Of a stretch of DNA of 64,000 nt, positions 37,572-47,192 are shown in pieces (the first letter of the stretch is position 1; each line of letters starts with the position of its first letter). The DNA is taken from positions 43,010 to 107,009 of the forward strand of contig NZ_BBPI01000043.1 in NCBI RefSeq assembly GCF_000787715.1. Direction: 5' to 3'. The notes beneath the pieces are model-generated. The model did not search any database, was not told the origin of the DNA, and saw only the letters and a program-made list of their open reading frames with translations. The stretch comes from Sphingomonas parapaucimobilis NBRC 15100. Lineage in GTDB: Bacteria; Pseudomonadota; Alphaproteobacteria; Sphingomonadales; Sphingomonadaceae. The translations under genes and the position numbers were made by a program.

Positions 37572-38342
37572 GTGATTCGTCCCGCATTCCACATGACCCG
37601 CTGGCTGGCGGGTGCGCTGATCCTGCCGCTGGCCGCCTGTGGCGGGAGCGGCGAGCCGGAGCGCAACATGGTGACGGCCGCCCCCTCGCCGACCGGCGAT
37701 GCGACGCCTGCGGTCGAGCCGACTCGCACCAACCTGCCCGCGCCGATCAAGACCGGCGCCACCAGTGCCCCGGATACGGTCCTGTCCTGCTCTGCCGAGC
37801 GTGGGCAGGCGGCGGCACAGCGGCTGGTAAAGATCTGCACCTCGGTCTCACCCGCCACCCATCCGCCGTGCAATGCGGTCAACAGCTGCGCGATCATCGA
37901 GGACGAGATCGCCCGGTCGTGCGCGCTGATGGGCGACGACGCCGCGCAAACGCCCGGTTGCGCGGTCGATCCCAAAAGCGACGCGGCGGCGGCCGATGTC
38001 GTGCGCCGTTATTATTCGGCGATCAACGCGCATGACTATGGCACCGCCTGGACGCAATGGGGTCCGGACGGCCGCCCCGGCCAGCGCTTCGCCGATTTCC
38101 AGAAGGGCTTTGCGAACACCCGCGCGACCAGCGTGACGATCGGCAGGATGGCCCCCAGCGAGGGCGCGGCGGGATCGGTCTATGCGACCGTGCCGGTGAC
38201 GGTGAATGCACAGCTCGACGATGGGCGGCAGCAGCGGTTCGTCGGCCAATATGTGGTGCGGCGGGTCAACGACGTACTGGGAGCGAGCGCGGCACAACTG
38301 CGGTGGCATATCGATTCGGCGACGTTGAAGCCTGCGGGGTGA
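37572..38342 (+). CDS. Putative lipoprotein of unknown function
   Basis: 256 residues from GTG 37572, chosen for GGAGA seven bases upstream; ATG 37593 is possible. The signal ends in a lipobox (LILPLAAC), so it is probably an anchored lipoprotein. A low-complexity Thr/Pro stretch (40-70) follows, then Cys-containing segments (LSCSAERGQ, KICTSVSPATHPPCNAVNSC) and a C-terminal domain (VVRRYYSAINAHDYGTAWTQ ... FVGQYVVRRVNDVLG) resembling the NTF2/SnoaL-like fold. I do not recognise the family. It follows the two-component pair by 76 bases and could be cotranscribed. Confidence 0.65.
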   Translation: MIRPAFHMTRWLAGALILPLAACGGSGEPERNMVTAAPSPTGDATPAVEPTRTNLPAPIKTGATSAPDTVLSCSAERGQAAAQRLVKICTSVSPATHPPCNAVNSCAIIEDEIARSCALMGDDAAQTPGCAVDPKSDAAAADVVRRYYSAINAHDYGTAWTQWGPDGRPGQRFADFQKGFANTRATSVTIGRMAPSEGAAGSVYATVPVTVNAQLDDGRQQRFVGQYVVRRVNDVLGASAAQLRWHIDSATLKPAG

Positions 38343-38401
38343 TTCCCGCGCCTCGTCGCATGGAAGGCAGGAGAATGGCTTTCGCGGCTTAGCGCGGAAC
38401 G

Positions 38402-38487
38402 TACACTTCGACTTCGCTCAGTGTAAACGGCGCTTGGGGTTTTGGGCTTAATTCCGCCCCCCGTTCAGCCTGAGCGAAGTCGAAGGC
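38402..38487. repeat. REP-like inverted pair (plus/minus)
   Basis: The plus unit (38402-38430) has the stem ACACT/AGTGT; the minus unit (38461-38487) has GCCT/AGGC. The spacer is 30 bases. The altered ACACT stem is matched by AGTGT on the other side, a compensated change. It lies between the convergent ends of the lipoprotein gene and ftsK. Confidence 0.8.
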
Positions 38488-38513
38488 CACGCCCCGCCCT
38501 CGCTCACGGCCCG

Positions 38514-40829
38514 TTAAACCGGATGCCCCTCGGTATCGCGCAGCACCTCGCGCCGCCCGACATGGTCCGGGCGGCTGACGATGCCGTCGGTCTCCATCCG
38601 CTCGATCAGCCGCGCCGCCGAGTTATAGCCGATCCGCAACTGCCGCTGGAGCCAGGAAGTCGAGGCCTTCTGGCTCTCGCACACCAGCTGGATCGCCGCG
38701 CGATATTGCTGGTCCTCGGCGGTGTCCTCTCCGGTCGGTGCGCCATCCAGCGCGAAGCTCTCGGCCGGTTCCTCGGTGACCGAGGAGATATAATCGGGCT
38801 GCCCCTGGGCGCGCCAGTGATCCGCCACCCGGTGGACCTCGTCGTCCGAGACGAAGGGGCCGTGGACGCGCACGATGCCCTTGCCGCCGGGCATGTAGAG
38901 CATGTCGCCGCGCCCCAGCAGCTGCTCGGCCCCCTGTTCGCCCAGAATGGTGCGCGAGTCGATCTTGGACGTGACATGGAAGCTGATTCGGGTCGGCAGG
39001 TTCGCCTTGATGACGCCGGTGATGACGTCGACCGAGGGGCGCTGCGTCGCCATGATGAGGTGGATGCCCGCCGCACGCGCCTTTTGCGCCAGGCGCTGGA
39101 TCAGGAATTCGACTTCCTTGCCCGCCGTCATCATCAAATCGGCCAGCTCGTCGACGATCACCACGATCTGCGGCAGCGGCTCGTATTCGAGCTTTTCCTC
39201 CTCATAGACCGGCTGGCCGGTTTCCGGGTGATAGCCGGTCTGGACCTTGCGCCCCAAGGGCTGGCCCTTGGCCTTGGCCGCGCGCACCTTGTCGTTGAAG
39301 CTGGCGAGGCTGCGCACGCCGACCGAGGACATCTGCCGATAGCGGTCCTCCATCGTCTCGACCGCCCATTTCAGCGCGCGGACCGCCTTGGCCGGGTCGG
39401 TCACGACCGGGGACAGCAGATGCGGAATGTCGTCATACATCGACAGTTCCAGCATCTTGGGGTCGATCATGATCATCCGACACTGCTCGGGCGTCAGGCG
39501 ATAGAGCAGCGACAGGATCATGCCGTTCAGGCCGACCGACTTGCCCGAGCCGGTCGTACCCGCGACCAGCAGGTGGGGCATCGGCGCGAGGTCGGCGACC
39601 ACCGAGTCGCCCGCGATATTCTTGCCCAGGATGATCGGCAGCTGCGCGGCCTGATCGGCGAAGCTTTGCGACGCCACCAGTTCGTGCAGCGACACCATCT
39701 CGCGCTTGGCATTGGGCAGTTCGATGCCGATGACGTTGCGCCCCGGAATCACCGCGACGCGCGCCGAGATCGCCGACATGTTGCGCGCGATATCGTCGGC
39801 CAGCGCGATGACGCGGTTCGCCTTGATGCCGGGCGCGGGCTCCAGTTCGTACATGGTGACGACCGGGCCGGGACGCACCTCGACGATCGCACCCTGGACG
39901 CGGAAATCGTCGAGGACGTTCTCGAGCAGGCGCGCATTGCGCTCCAGCGCCGCCTTGTCGATCTGTCCGGCGGGCGAGGGCGGGGCGGGCGTCAGCAGGT
40001 CCAGGCCGGGGAGCTGATAGGGCGCGTCGCGGTCCGCCGCCGTCTTGGGCTTGGCGGGCGCGGGCGCGACCTGGCGGTCGGCGATGACGGGGGCGGGGCG
40101 ATCCTCGCGCACCGGCACCGCCTTGCGCGCCAGCGTCAGCGGCTCTTCGTCATCCTCGTCCTCGTCGTAAAGCGCCTCGTCCTCATCGTTCCAGGGCAGC
40201 GCCTCGCCATCCTCGCCCACCGCACGACGGCGGCGCAGGCGCGCCAGGCCCCGTTCGGCGATGTCCAGTTCCAGGCTGCGGCCCCAGATCAGCGCGCCGC
40301 CCAGTCCGAAGGCGAGGCCGACCACCACCGATCCCCAGGTCACGACCGCCGCCTGGCCCGAAAATTCCAGCGCCCAGCGGACAAGGCCCGCCACCGACAG
40401 CCCGATCACCCCGCCCCAACCGGCGGGCAGCGCCAGCACCGCCGAGTCGGACACGAAGGACAAGGCACAGGCCATCAAGGCGACGCCGATCACCGCCTGG
40501 CGCAGCATCTTGACCCAGCGGCCCGCCGGGCGATCGCGCCACAAGCGGGTCGCGATGATTGGCCCCACGGGAAGGATCAGCGCGACGGCGGGGCCGAACA
40601 GGGTCAGCGCGATATCGGCGATCCACGCGCCGGGATGCCCCATCCAGTTGGCCGGGGCCGCGCCCGAGGCGGTGTTGAGCGCAGGATCGCTCGCCCGGTA
40701 GCTGGCGAGCGCCAGCACCAGCATCAACGTCACGGCAAACAGGATGAGCGCGGCGACCAGCGCACCGCTGCGCACCGCCCCCGCCTTCACCGTCTCGCGC
40801 CATAGAACCGGCTGCGCGCGGCTGGCCAT
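38514..40829 (-). CDS. ftsK: DNA translocase FtsK
   Basis: 771 residues. Four or so N-terminal membrane helices (to about residue 180) are followed by a short acidic linker, an alpha/beta motor with Walker A GTTGSGKS (K430) and Walker B VVIVDELADLMM, and a C-terminal gamma winged helix (YRAAIQLVCESQKASTSWLQ, GYNSAARLIERMETDGIVS) that reads KOPS sites. It moves chromosome termini through the septum for dimer resolution. Length is typical of alphaproteobacterial FtsK. It is divergent from the UbiH-type gene. Confidence 0.96.
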   Translation of the reverse strand: MASRAQPVLWRETVKAGAVRSGALVAALILFAVTLMLVLALASYRASDPALNTASGAAPANWMGHPGAWIADIALTLFGPAVALILPVGPIIATRLWRDRPAGRWVKMLRQAVIGVALMACALSFVSDSAVLALPAGWGGVIGLSVAGLVRWALEFSGQAAVVTWGSVVVGLAFGLGGALIWGRSLELDIAERGLARLRRRRAVGEDGEALPWNDEDEALYDEDEDDEEPLTLARKAVPVREDRPAPVIADRQVAPAPAKPKTAADRDAPYQLPGLDLLTPAPPSPAGQIDKAALERNARLLENVLDDFRVQGAIVEVRPGPVVTMYELEPAPGIKANRVIALADDIARNMSAISARVAVIPGRNVIGIELPNAKREMVSLHELVASQSFADQAAQLPIILGKNIAGDSVVADLAPMPHLLVAGTTGSGKSVGLNGMILSLLYRLTPEQCRMIMIDPKMLELSMYDDIPHLLSPVVTDPAKAVRALKWAVETMEDRYRQMSSVGVRSLASFNDKVRAAKAKGQPLGRKVQTGYHPETGQPVYEEEKLEYEPLPQIVVIVDELADLMMTAGKEVEFLIQRLAQKARAAGIHLIMATQRPSVDVITGVIKANLPTRISFHVTSKIDSRTILGEQGAEQLLGRGDMLYMPGGKGIVRVHGPFVSDDEVHRVADHWRAQGQPDYISSVTEEPAESFALDGAPTGEDTAEDQQYRAAIQLVCESQKASTSWLQRQLRIGYNSAARLIERMETDGIVSRPDHVGRREVLRDTEGHPV

Positions 40830-40857
40830 GGGTCTTGTCCTTCAGGAATGTTCGAAA

Positions 40858-40876
40858 ATCCGGGAAAATTCCCAGG
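40858..40876. promoter_or_regulatory. Imperfect palindrome upstream of ftsK
   Basis: ATCCGGGAA-AA-TTCCCAGG, 29 bases before the ftsK start in the 132-bp divergent region shared with the UbiH-type gene. It shares the CCGGGAA/TTCCC core with the site at 35201-35221. Confidence 0.35.
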
Positions 40877-40961
40877 AAATATCATCCCCTCTGACGGTTC
40901 CTACGTCAAGGCGCGGGGGGCGACACCCGCATTGTTTGCGACCGCGTGACGGTCTAGGAGC

Positions 40962-42182
40962 ATGGACATGGATAGCGACGTCATCATCCTCGGCGGCGGC
41001 CTGGTCGGGGCTACTCTGGGTGTCGGTCTGGCCGCGCATGGCCTGTCTTCGATCATCGTCGATCCCGCCGATCCGGCGGTCGTGCTGGCCCCCGGCTTCG
41101 ACGGGCGCGCCTCCGCCGTCGCCTCGGCCAGCTGGCGGATGCTCGACGCAATCGGCATTGGCGCGAAGCTGGCGGGCAAGGGCTGCGAGATCCGGCACAT
41201 CCGGGTCAGCGACGGTCTGGAGCCGGGCAAGCTCGATTTCATCCCTGACGCCGATGACGGCGCGCTGGGCACGATGTTCGAGAACAAGCTGCTCCGCCGC
41301 GCGATCCACGAGACGGCGAACGAGGCCGAGCTGGTCGACCTGCGCATGCAGACCCGCGCGATTTCGGTCGAGCGCGGCCCGGCGGGCGTCACCGCGGTGT
41401 TGAGCGACGGCACCACCGTCCGCGCGCCCCTGCTGGTCGCCGCCGAAGGCCGCCAGTCGCCGACGCGCGACGCGGCGGGGATCAAGGTCGCGCGCTGGTC
41501 CTATGATCACAAGGCGATCATCAGCGCCTTCCACCACGAGCTTGCCCACGAGAATATCGCGTTCGAGATCTTCTACCCCAGCGGTCCCTTCGCGCTGCTG
41601 CCGCTGCCCGATGACGAGATCGGGCATCGCTCGGCGATCGTCTGGTCGGTGTCGGGGCGTGATGGCGATGCGATGCTGAAACTGTCCGACCGTGCCTTCC
41701 TGGTCGAGGCGGAGAAGAGCATGGGCGGGTTCCTGGGCAAACTCTCCCATGCGAGCCCCCGTTCGGCCTATCCGCTGGGCTTCCATCGCGCCGCCACCAT
41801 GACGGGCGAGCGGCTGGTGCTGGTCGGCGACTCGGCGCATGGCATCCATCCAATCGCGGGGCAGGGCGTGAATCTGGGCTATCGCGACGTCGCCGCGCTG
41901 GTCGAAGTGCTGGTCGAGGGCAAGCGCACCGGCCTGGACCTGGGCGATGCGGCCTTGCTCCAGCGTTATCAGCAGTGGCGCGGGCTCGACACGCTGATGG
42001 TGTCGGTGGCGACCGACGGCTTCAACCGCATCTTCAGCGTGCCCGGCAAGACCGCCAGCGCGATCCGGCGGCTGGGCATCACCGCGATCGACCATATCCC
42101 GCCGTTGAAAGATCGCTTCATGGCCGAGGCGCGCGGGGAGACGGGGCAGCTGCCGCGGTTGTTGCAGGGGGTGATGGTTTAG
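40962..42182 (+). CDS. UbiH/UbiF-type FAD-dependent monooxygenase
   Basis: 406 residues. The FAD-binding motif VIILGGGLVGATLGVGLAAHG begins at residue 7 and the second flavin motif LVGDSAHGIHPIAGQGVNLG is near 290, typical of ubiquinone-biosynthesis hydroxylases. It likely hydroxylates a polyprenylated ring in coenzyme Q synthesis; sphingomonads use Q-10 (general knowledge). Which ring position it acts on cannot be told. A second ATG at 40968 is an alternative start. Downstream at 42205-42257 is a GC-rich palindrome. Confidence 0.87.
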   Translation: MDMDSDVIILGGGLVGATLGVGLAAHGLSSIIVDPADPAVVLAPGFDGRASAVASASWRMLDAIGIGAKLAGKGCEIRHIRVSDGLEPGKLDFIPDADDGALGTMFENKLLRRAIHETANEAELVDLRMQTRAISVERGPAGVTAVLSDGTTVRAPLLVAAEGRQSPTRDAAGIKVARWSYDHKAIISAFHHELAHENIAFEIFYPSGPFALLPLPDDEIGHRSAIVWSVSGRDGDAMLKLSDRAFLVEAEKSMGGFLGKLSHASPRSAYPLGFHRAATMTGERLVLVGDSAHGIHPIAGQGVNLGYRDVAALVEVLVEGKRTGLDLGDAALLQRYQQWRGLDTLMVSVATDGFNRIFSVPGKTASAIRRLGITAIDHIPPLKDRFMAEARGETGQLPRLLQGVMV

Positions 42183-42204
42183 CTCGGAGGGGTTGGTCCG
42201 AAGA

Positions 42205-42257
42205 GTATTTGCCCTCCCCCAACCCCTCCCGCAGGCGGGAGCGGTTGGGGGAGGGAA
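42205..42257. repeat. GC-rich inverted repeat
   Basis: CCTCCCCCAACCCCTCCCGC, then AGGCGGGAGCGGTTGGGGGA. It is an almost perfect hairpin directly after the UbiH-type gene and could act as a transcription stop. Confidence 0.55.
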
Positions 42258-42326
42258 CGCTCCAAGCGACGTGCCCTCGATAACACCGAGCCGGATCCCA
42301 AGCCGCACTTCGACGTTTCGCAAGTC

Positions 42327-42890
42327 ATGAACACCGGGCCTGATCATCCCACCCGTCCCGTCCGAACCCCGATCCGCGACCGCCGCCAGACCGGCGTAGC
42401 CCGCGCCATGGCCGCCGCGCTGGCGGTGGTGCTGCTGACGTTGCTGATCGGATGGAGCATCGGGCATCCGCTCTCCCCCACCGACAGAATGCTGCGCGCG
42501 GTGGCGGCGTCCACGGTCGCCGCTTTGTGGCTGGCGACGGCGATCGGCCATGTCGCGGCGCTGCGGTTCGATTCGCCCGCCGATATCGACGCCGCAGCCA
42601 GCGGCGGCCCCGACTCACCACGCGTCGCGATGGCGAACGCGGTACTGCGCAACACGCTGGAGCAGGTGGTGCTGGCGATCCCGGCCTATCTGGCGCTCGC
42701 CTGGGTGGTCGATGGGTCGGGGGCGATGATCCCGATGCTGGCGGCTTTGTTCTCGGTCGGGCGGACGCTGTTCTGGGCCAATTACGCGCGCGGTGCGGTG
42801 GCGCGAGCGTTCGGCTTTGCGCTGGGTTTCTATGCGAGTGTCGCGGCGCTGGTCATCGTGCTGGTGACGCTGGTAGGACGGTTGATCTGA
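42327..42890 (+). CDS. MAPEG family membrane protein
   Basis: 187 residues with about four hydrophobic helices. The MAPEG pattern is visible in ANAVLRNTLEQVVLAIPAYLAL and RTLFWANYARGAVARAFGFA. The N-terminal 25 residues are Pro/Arg-rich and polar, so a shorter start is possible. MAPEG members conjugate glutathione to lipophilic compounds or isomerise them; here the substrate is unknown. It stands alone between two repeat blocks. Confidence 0.75.
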   Translation: MNTGPDHPTRPVRTPIRDRRQTGVARAMAAALAVVLLTLLIGWSIGHPLSPTDRMLRAVAASTVAALWLATAIGHVAALRFDSPADIDAAASGGPDSPRVAMANAVLRNTLEQVVLAIPAYLALAWVVDGSGAMIPMLAALFSVGRTLFWANYARGAVARAFGFALGFYASVAALVIVLVTLVGRLI

Positions 42891-42903
42891 TTACCCGCAC
42901 CCA

Positions 42904-42990
42904 CCGTTCAGCCTGAGCGAAGTCGAAGGCCAAGGGAATCCCTCGCGGCGAGCGCGGAACGTGCACTTCGACTTCGCTCAGTGCGAACGG
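42904..42990. repeat. REP-like inverted pair (minus/plus)
   Basis: The minus unit (42904-42930) has the GCCT/AGGC stem, the plus unit (42963-42990) has GCACT/AGTGC, and the spacer is 32 bases. It lies between the convergent ends of the MAPEG and Trm112 genes. Confidence 0.8.
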
Positions 42991-43011
42991 AGGGTGGGAT
43001 GGCGTGGGGTG

Positions 43012-43179
43012 TTACAGTTGCCGCGCTTCCTCGACCAGCATCACCGGCACGCCGTCACGGATCGGATAGGCGAGGCCCGCCGCCTCCGACACCAGCTCCT
43101 GGGCGGCCTCGTCATAACGCAGCGGCGTGCGCGTCACCGGGCAGACCAGCCGTTCGAACAGCCACGGGTCCAGGCTCAT
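43012..43179 (-). CDS. Trm112 family protein
   Basis: 55 residues, short enough to be missed by usual length cut-offs. Translation gives [20 protein letters not shown], then [20 protein letters not shown] and [15 protein letters not shown]. The pattern L-L-x-CP, then a [16 protein letters not shown] ending, is the Trm112/YcaR signature; here only one of the usual Cys is kept, followed by VTRTP. Trm112 activates methyltransferases in eukaryotes; the bacterial role is unclear. Its ATG overlaps the LON-domain gene stop (ATGA). Confidence 0.88.
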   Translation of the reverse strand: MSLDPWLFERLVCPVTRTPLRYDEAAQELVSEAAGLAYPIRDGVPVMLVEEARQL

Positions 43180-43781
43180 TGCAGCGTCACCCGATCCTCG
43201 CCGTCATGGCGACCGAAAAACTGCATCAGCTGGATGATCAGCTCGGCGCGCTGTTCCAGATCGGGGGCCTCCAGCAGCGCCTGCTTGGCCGCCACGTCGA
43301 ACGGCGCGATCTGGGCGATGCCGTTGACCAGGCTCTCGTCATCCAGCCGCCCGACCGCATCCCAGTCGACCGCATAACCCTGAAGATCGGCGAAACGCTT
43401 CGATTCCTGCTCCAGCGAGGCGCGGCGGCCCAGCGACAACAGATCCTCGTCGATCACCGGCAGCAGCTCGGCCTCGACCTGGCGGAAGGGCGTCGTCACC
43501 TCCAGCTCGCGGACGATGCGGAACAGCGAGACACCCTCGAGAACGAGGTTGTAGCGGCCATCCTCCATCGCCTCGACCTCGGCGATGCGGCCGACACAGC
43601 CCATCTGATAGAGAGACGGCGTATCGCCCTCGCCCGATGGCTGGACCATGCCGATCCGCCGGTCGCGCGCCATCGCGTCGGAGACGAGCGCCCGGTAGCG
43701 CGGCTCGAAGATGTGCAGCGGCATCGGCATCCCCGGAAAGAGGATCGCGCCCGCCAGCGGAAAGATCGAGAGCCGCGCCAT
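43176..43781 (-). CDS. LON peptidase substrate-binding domain protein
   Basis: 201 residues, consisting only of the LON N-terminal domain: [40 protein letters not shown] and [20 protein letters not shown]. There is no ATPase or protease part. Such proteins may bind unfolded substrates; their task is unknown. It sits 5 bases after the thioredoxin-TPR gene and is coupled to Trm112, forming a three-gene set. Confidence 0.9.
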   Translation of the reverse strand: MARLSIFPLAGAILFPGMPMPLHIFEPRYRALVSDAMARDRRIGMVQPSGEGDTPSLYQMGCVGRIAEVEAMEDGRYNLVLEGVSLFRIVRELEVTTPFRQVEAELLPVIDEDLLSLGRRASLEQESKRFADLQGYAVDWDAVGRLDDESLVNGIAQIAPFDVAAKQALLEAPDLEQRAELIIQLMQFFGRHDGEDRVTLQ

Positions 43782-43786
43782 CCGCG

Positions 43787-44698
43787 TTACCCGAACAGGA
43801 TGGCGGACAGACGCCGCCGCTGCTGCGAGACCCAGGGGTCGGTCATGCCGACGACCTCGAACAGCTTGAGCAATTGCTGGCGCGCGGCATCCTCGTTCCA
43901 GGCACGGTCGGCGGCGACGATGTGGAGGAGGTTGTCCGCCGCGCCGTCCCGGTCGCCCACCGCCATCTGCGCATTGGCCAGCGCAAAGCGCTTTTCGTGA
44001 TCGTCGGGGTTGGCCGCGACCTCGGCCGCCAGATCGGCATAGTCCGCGACCGGCGGGGCCGAGCGGGCCAGCGCCACCGCCGCCACCGCGCGGTGGATGG
44101 CCGGGTCGTTCGCCAACTCCGGGGGGAGTGCCTCGATCATGGCTTCCGCCGCTTCGACCTGCCCGGCGGCGAGCAGCGCGCGGATATGGCCCGACAGCAC
44201 GGCGGGATGCTCCGGCGCCATGTCGAGCAGCTGCTGGAAGATCGACACCGCGCGCTCGGCGTCACCCGCCTCCAGCACCTCTTCGCCCATCGCGATCAGC
44301 GGTTCCAGCTCGGCCGCCGCGTCCGCCGCCTCGGACTGGATCGGCAGTTGCTTGAGCAGCTGGTCCAGCATCGTGCGCAACGCGCTTTCGGTGCGCGCGC
44401 TGGTCAGGTCGGCGACCAGCTGGCCCTGGAACATCGCATAGACGGTCGGGATCGAGCGGATCTGGAATTGGTTGGCGATGAACTGGTTCTTGTCGGTGTC
44501 GATCTTGGCCAGCACGACGCCCTTGTCGGCATAGGCCTCCGCGACCTTCTCCAGCGTCGGGCCGAGTGCCTTGCACGGCCCGCACCATTCCGCCCAGAAG
44601 TCCAGGATGACCAGCTTGGTCATCGACGGCTCGACGACATCGCGGCGGAAGGCGGTGACCGCTTCCTTGTCGGCGGGCGACATTCCCAACGTGGCCAA
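43787..44698 (-). CDS. Thioredoxin-TPR chaperone-like protein (CnoX/YbbN type)
   Basis: 303 residues. The thioredoxin domain has the active site FWAEWCGPCKALGP (C39, C42) and IRSIPTVYAMFQGQ. From about residue 120 to the end there are helical TPR-like repeats (LIAMGEEVLEAGDAERAVSI, VLSGHIRALLAAGQVEAAEA, FALANAQMAVGDRDGAADNL). E. coli CnoX protects substrates from oxidation and hands them to GroEL; the intact WCGPC here suggests it may also be redox-active. First gene of the set with LON and Trm112. Confidence 0.9.
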   Translation of the reverse strand: MATLGMSPADKEAVTAFRRDVVEPSMTKLVILDFWAEWCGPCKALGPTLEKVAEAYADKGVVLAKIDTDKNQFIANQFQIRSIPTVYAMFQGQLVADLTSARTESALRTMLDQLLKQLPIQSEAADAAAELEPLIAMGEEVLEAGDAERAVSIFQQLLDMAPEHPAVLSGHIRALLAAGQVEAAEAMIEALPPELANDPAIHRAVAAVALARSAPPVADYADLAAEVAANPDDHEKRFALANAQMAVGDRDGAADNLLHIVAADRAWNEDAARQQLLKLFEVVGMTDPWVSQQRRRLSAILFG

Positions 44699-44770
44699 AA
44701 GACGCTCCTTTACGTGTTGCTCGGCCCTATGTGGGCGAGGCGGTGCGGTAATGAAAGGCCGTGGCGTAAA

Positions 44771-46096
44771 TCAGCCGTTCAGCCGCGCGATCGTGCGGTC
44801 CCGCCCGATCAGCGGGAGGAGCGCGGCCATGTCGGGTCCCTGCGCGCGCCCGGTAAGTGCCAGTCGCAGCGGCAGGAACAGCGTCTTGCCTTTACGCCCC
44901 GTCGCGTCCTTCAGCGCGGCGGTCAGCGCGTGCCAGGGATCGTTTCCCCAGTCGATCTGACCCGCGACCTCCGCCGCCTGGGCCAGATAGGCGCGGTCGT
45001 CCCCGGCGGGTTCGGGGGCCTCGACCGGCCCCTCTATCACCTGCCACCAGGCGGCGGCCTGTGCGACGGTATTGAGATTGGGGCGCACCGCCTCCCACTC
45101 CGCCGCGCCCATGCCGGTCGGCAGGCGATCGGCCACCGCCGCGTATGGCGTCTGGTGGAGGATGCGCGCATTCAGCTGCGCCAGCTCGCCCTCGTCGAAT
45201 CTGGCAGGCGCGCGCCCGAAGCGGGTGAAGTCGAACCCGGCGATCAGCGGCGCCATGTCGGCGACCGGCTCGACCGGATCGCTGGTCCCGATCCGCGCCA
45301 GCAGCGCACGCACCGCCTGCGGTTCTATGCCGATCTCGCGGAAATGATCGACGCCCAGCGAGCCGATTCGCTTGGACAGCTTGCCCTCGTTGCCGGTCAG
45401 CAAGGCGGCATGGGCGAAGCGCGGCAGCGCCGCCTTCAGCGCCTGGAACATCTGAATCTGCAACGCGGTGTTGGAGACGTGATCCTCGCCGCGCACCACC
45501 TGGGTCACGCCCATGTCGATGTCGTCGATCACCGAGGGCAGCATATAGAGCCAGGTCCCGTCGGCGCGGCGGATGACCGGATCGCTCATCGTCGCCGGGT
45601 CGAAACGCTGGGCACCGCGCACCGCGTCATCCCATTCGATCGGCGCGCCGTGATCCAGCTTGAAGCGCCAGTGCGGACGAACGCCTTCGCTTTCCAGCTT
45701 GGCCCGGTCCTCGTTTGTCAGGGTCAGCGCGGCGCGGTCGTACACCGGCGGCAGGCCGCGCCCGAGCTGGATCTTGCGCTTCAGATCGAGTTCCTGGGCC
45801 GTCTCATAGGCCGGATAGACGTGACCGCCCGCCACCAATTCGGCAAAGCGCGACTCGTACAGCGCGAAACGTTGCGACTGCCGTACCTCGGCATCGGGAA
45901 TCAGGCCCAACCACTGCAAATCCGCCCGGATCGCCTCGACATAACGTTCCTCGCTGCGTTCGGCATCGGTGTCGTCGATGCGCAGCAGGAAGCGCCCGCC
46001 GGCCTTTTGCGCGTACATCCAGTTGTGCAGCGCGGTGCGGATGTTGCCGACATGAAGCCGCCCGGTGGGCGAGGGAGCGAAACGGGTCACGGTCAT
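44771..46096 (-). CDS. gltX: Glutamate--tRNA ligase
   Basis: 441 residues from MTVTRFAPSPTGRLHVGN, a class I synthetase. The HIGH motif appears as HVGN (15-18) and the KMSKS loop as KLSKRIGSLG. Alphaproteobacteria commonly carry two GluRS paralogues, one of which may mis-charge tRNA-Gln for later amidation; which this is cannot be told without comparison. Shorter than E. coli GltX (471). It is divergent from prs, with about 100 bases between starts. Confidence 0.93.
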   Translation of the reverse strand: MTVTRFAPSPTGRLHVGNIRTALHNWMYAQKAGGRFLLRIDDTDAERSEERYVEAIRADLQWLGLIPDAEVRQSQRFALYESRFAELVAGGHVYPAYETAQELDLKRKIQLGRGLPPVYDRAALTLTNEDRAKLESEGVRPHWRFKLDHGAPIEWDDAVRGAQRFDPATMSDPVIRRADGTWLYMLPSVIDDIDMGVTQVVRGEDHVSNTALQIQMFQALKAALPRFAHAALLTGNEGKLSKRIGSLGVDHFREIGIEPQAVRALLARIGTSDPVEPVADMAPLIAGFDFTRFGRAPARFDEGELAQLNARILHQTPYAAVADRLPTGMGAAEWEAVRPNLNTVAQAAAWWQVIEGPVEAPEPAGDDRAYLAQAAEVAGQIDWGNDPWHALTAALKDATGRKGKTLFLPLRLALTGRAQGPDMAALLPLIGRDRTIARLNG

Positions 46097-46195
46097 GCCG
46101 TCAGCCCATAATCGGGGAATCACCTTTGCGCTATTGTGACAGCGCGATTAAGGGGACCCGCATCACTGGGCTGTCTGCGGGGACGGGATACCACC

Positions 46196-47131
46196 ATGAA
46201 ATTGATGACCGGCAATTCGAACCTGCCGCTGGCGAAGGCGATTTCCTCCTATCTGGAGGTGCCGCTGACCGAGGCGCTGGTGCGCCGCTTCGCCGATGAG
46301 GAAATCTTCGTCGAGATCCAGGAGAACGTCCGCGGCGAGGACGTGTTCGTGATCCAGTCGACCGGCTATCCGGTCAACGACAATCTCATGGAACTCCTCA
46401 TCATGATCGACGCGCTGAAGCGCGCGTCGGCCAGCCGCATCACCGCGGTGATCCCCTATTTCGGCTATGCGCGCCAGGACCGGAAGCCGGGGCCGCGCAC
46501 GCCGATCTCGGCCAAGCTGGTGGCCAACCTGATCACCGTGGCGGGTGCCGACCGCGTGCTGTCGGTCGACCTTCATGCCGGTCAGATCCAGGGATTCTTC
46601 GATATCCCGACCGACAATCTCTATGCCGCGCCGGTCATGTCGGCGGACATTCTGGCGCGCTTCAAGAACGACAACCTCATGGTCGTGTCGCCCGACGTGG
46701 GCGGTGTGGTCCGCGCGCGCCAGCTCGCCAAGCGGCTGAACAACGCGCCGCTGGCGATCGTCGACAAGCGTCGCGAGCGCGCGGGCGAGTCGGAGGTGAT
46801 GAACATCATCGGTGACGTGGAAGGGCGCTTCTGCATCCTGATCGACGATATCGTCGATTCGGCGGGCACGCTGTGCAACGCGGCCGCCGCCTTGCGCCAG
46901 GCGGGGGCGGAGGACGTCGTCGCCTATGTCACCCACGGCGTGTTGTCGGGTGGCGCGGTGGCGCGAGTCGACGGCTCGGAACTGCGCGAGCTGGTCATCA
47001 CCGACTCGATCGGCAACCACGAGTCGATCAACACCACCGGCAAGATCCGCCACCTGCCCATCGCCCCGCTGCTGGGCGAGGCGATCAAGCGCATCGCGGA
47101 CGAGACGAGCGTGTCGAGCCTGTTCGATTGA
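46196..47131 (+). CDS. prs: Ribose-phosphate pyrophosphokinase
   Basis: 311 residues. It makes PRPP from ribose 5-phosphate and ATP for nucleotide, His and Trp synthesis. Conserved elements: [53 protein letters not shown], and the PRPP loop [12 protein letters not shown] 46196 gives the conserved start [14 protein letters not shown] structured non-coding element lies 61 bases after the stop. Confidence 0.97.
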   Translation: MKLMTGNSNLPLAKAISSYLEVPLTEALVRRFADEEIFVEIQENVRGEDVFVIQSTGYPVNDNLMELLIMIDALKRASASRITAVIPYFGYARQDRKPGPRTPISAKLVANLITVAGADRVLSVDLHAGQIQGFFDIPTDNLYAAPVMSADILARFKNDNLMVVSPDVGGVVRARQLAKRLNNAPLAIVDKRRERAGESEVMNIIGDVEGRFCILIDDIVDSAGTLCNAAAALRQAGAEDVVAYVTHGVLSGGAVARVDGSELRELVITDSIGNHESINTTGKIRHLPIAPLLGEAIKRIADETSVSSLFD

Positions 47132-47192
47132 GGATTGGTGGGGTAAGCCAACCGAGAGCATTTGTCTCGTGGCCGGCCCCCACCCCAAACCC

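Noticed and set aside
40840..40880. Possible LexA box upstream of ftsK
   Set aside because: Only one GTTC half is present; the GTTC-N7-GTTC spacing of alphaproteobacterial LexA sites is not met.
42904..42990. REP pairs as ordinary rho-independent terminators
   Set aside because: They lack U-tracts and occur in both orientations, including upstream of bioF; a secondary termination role is possible but does not explain the conserved loop.
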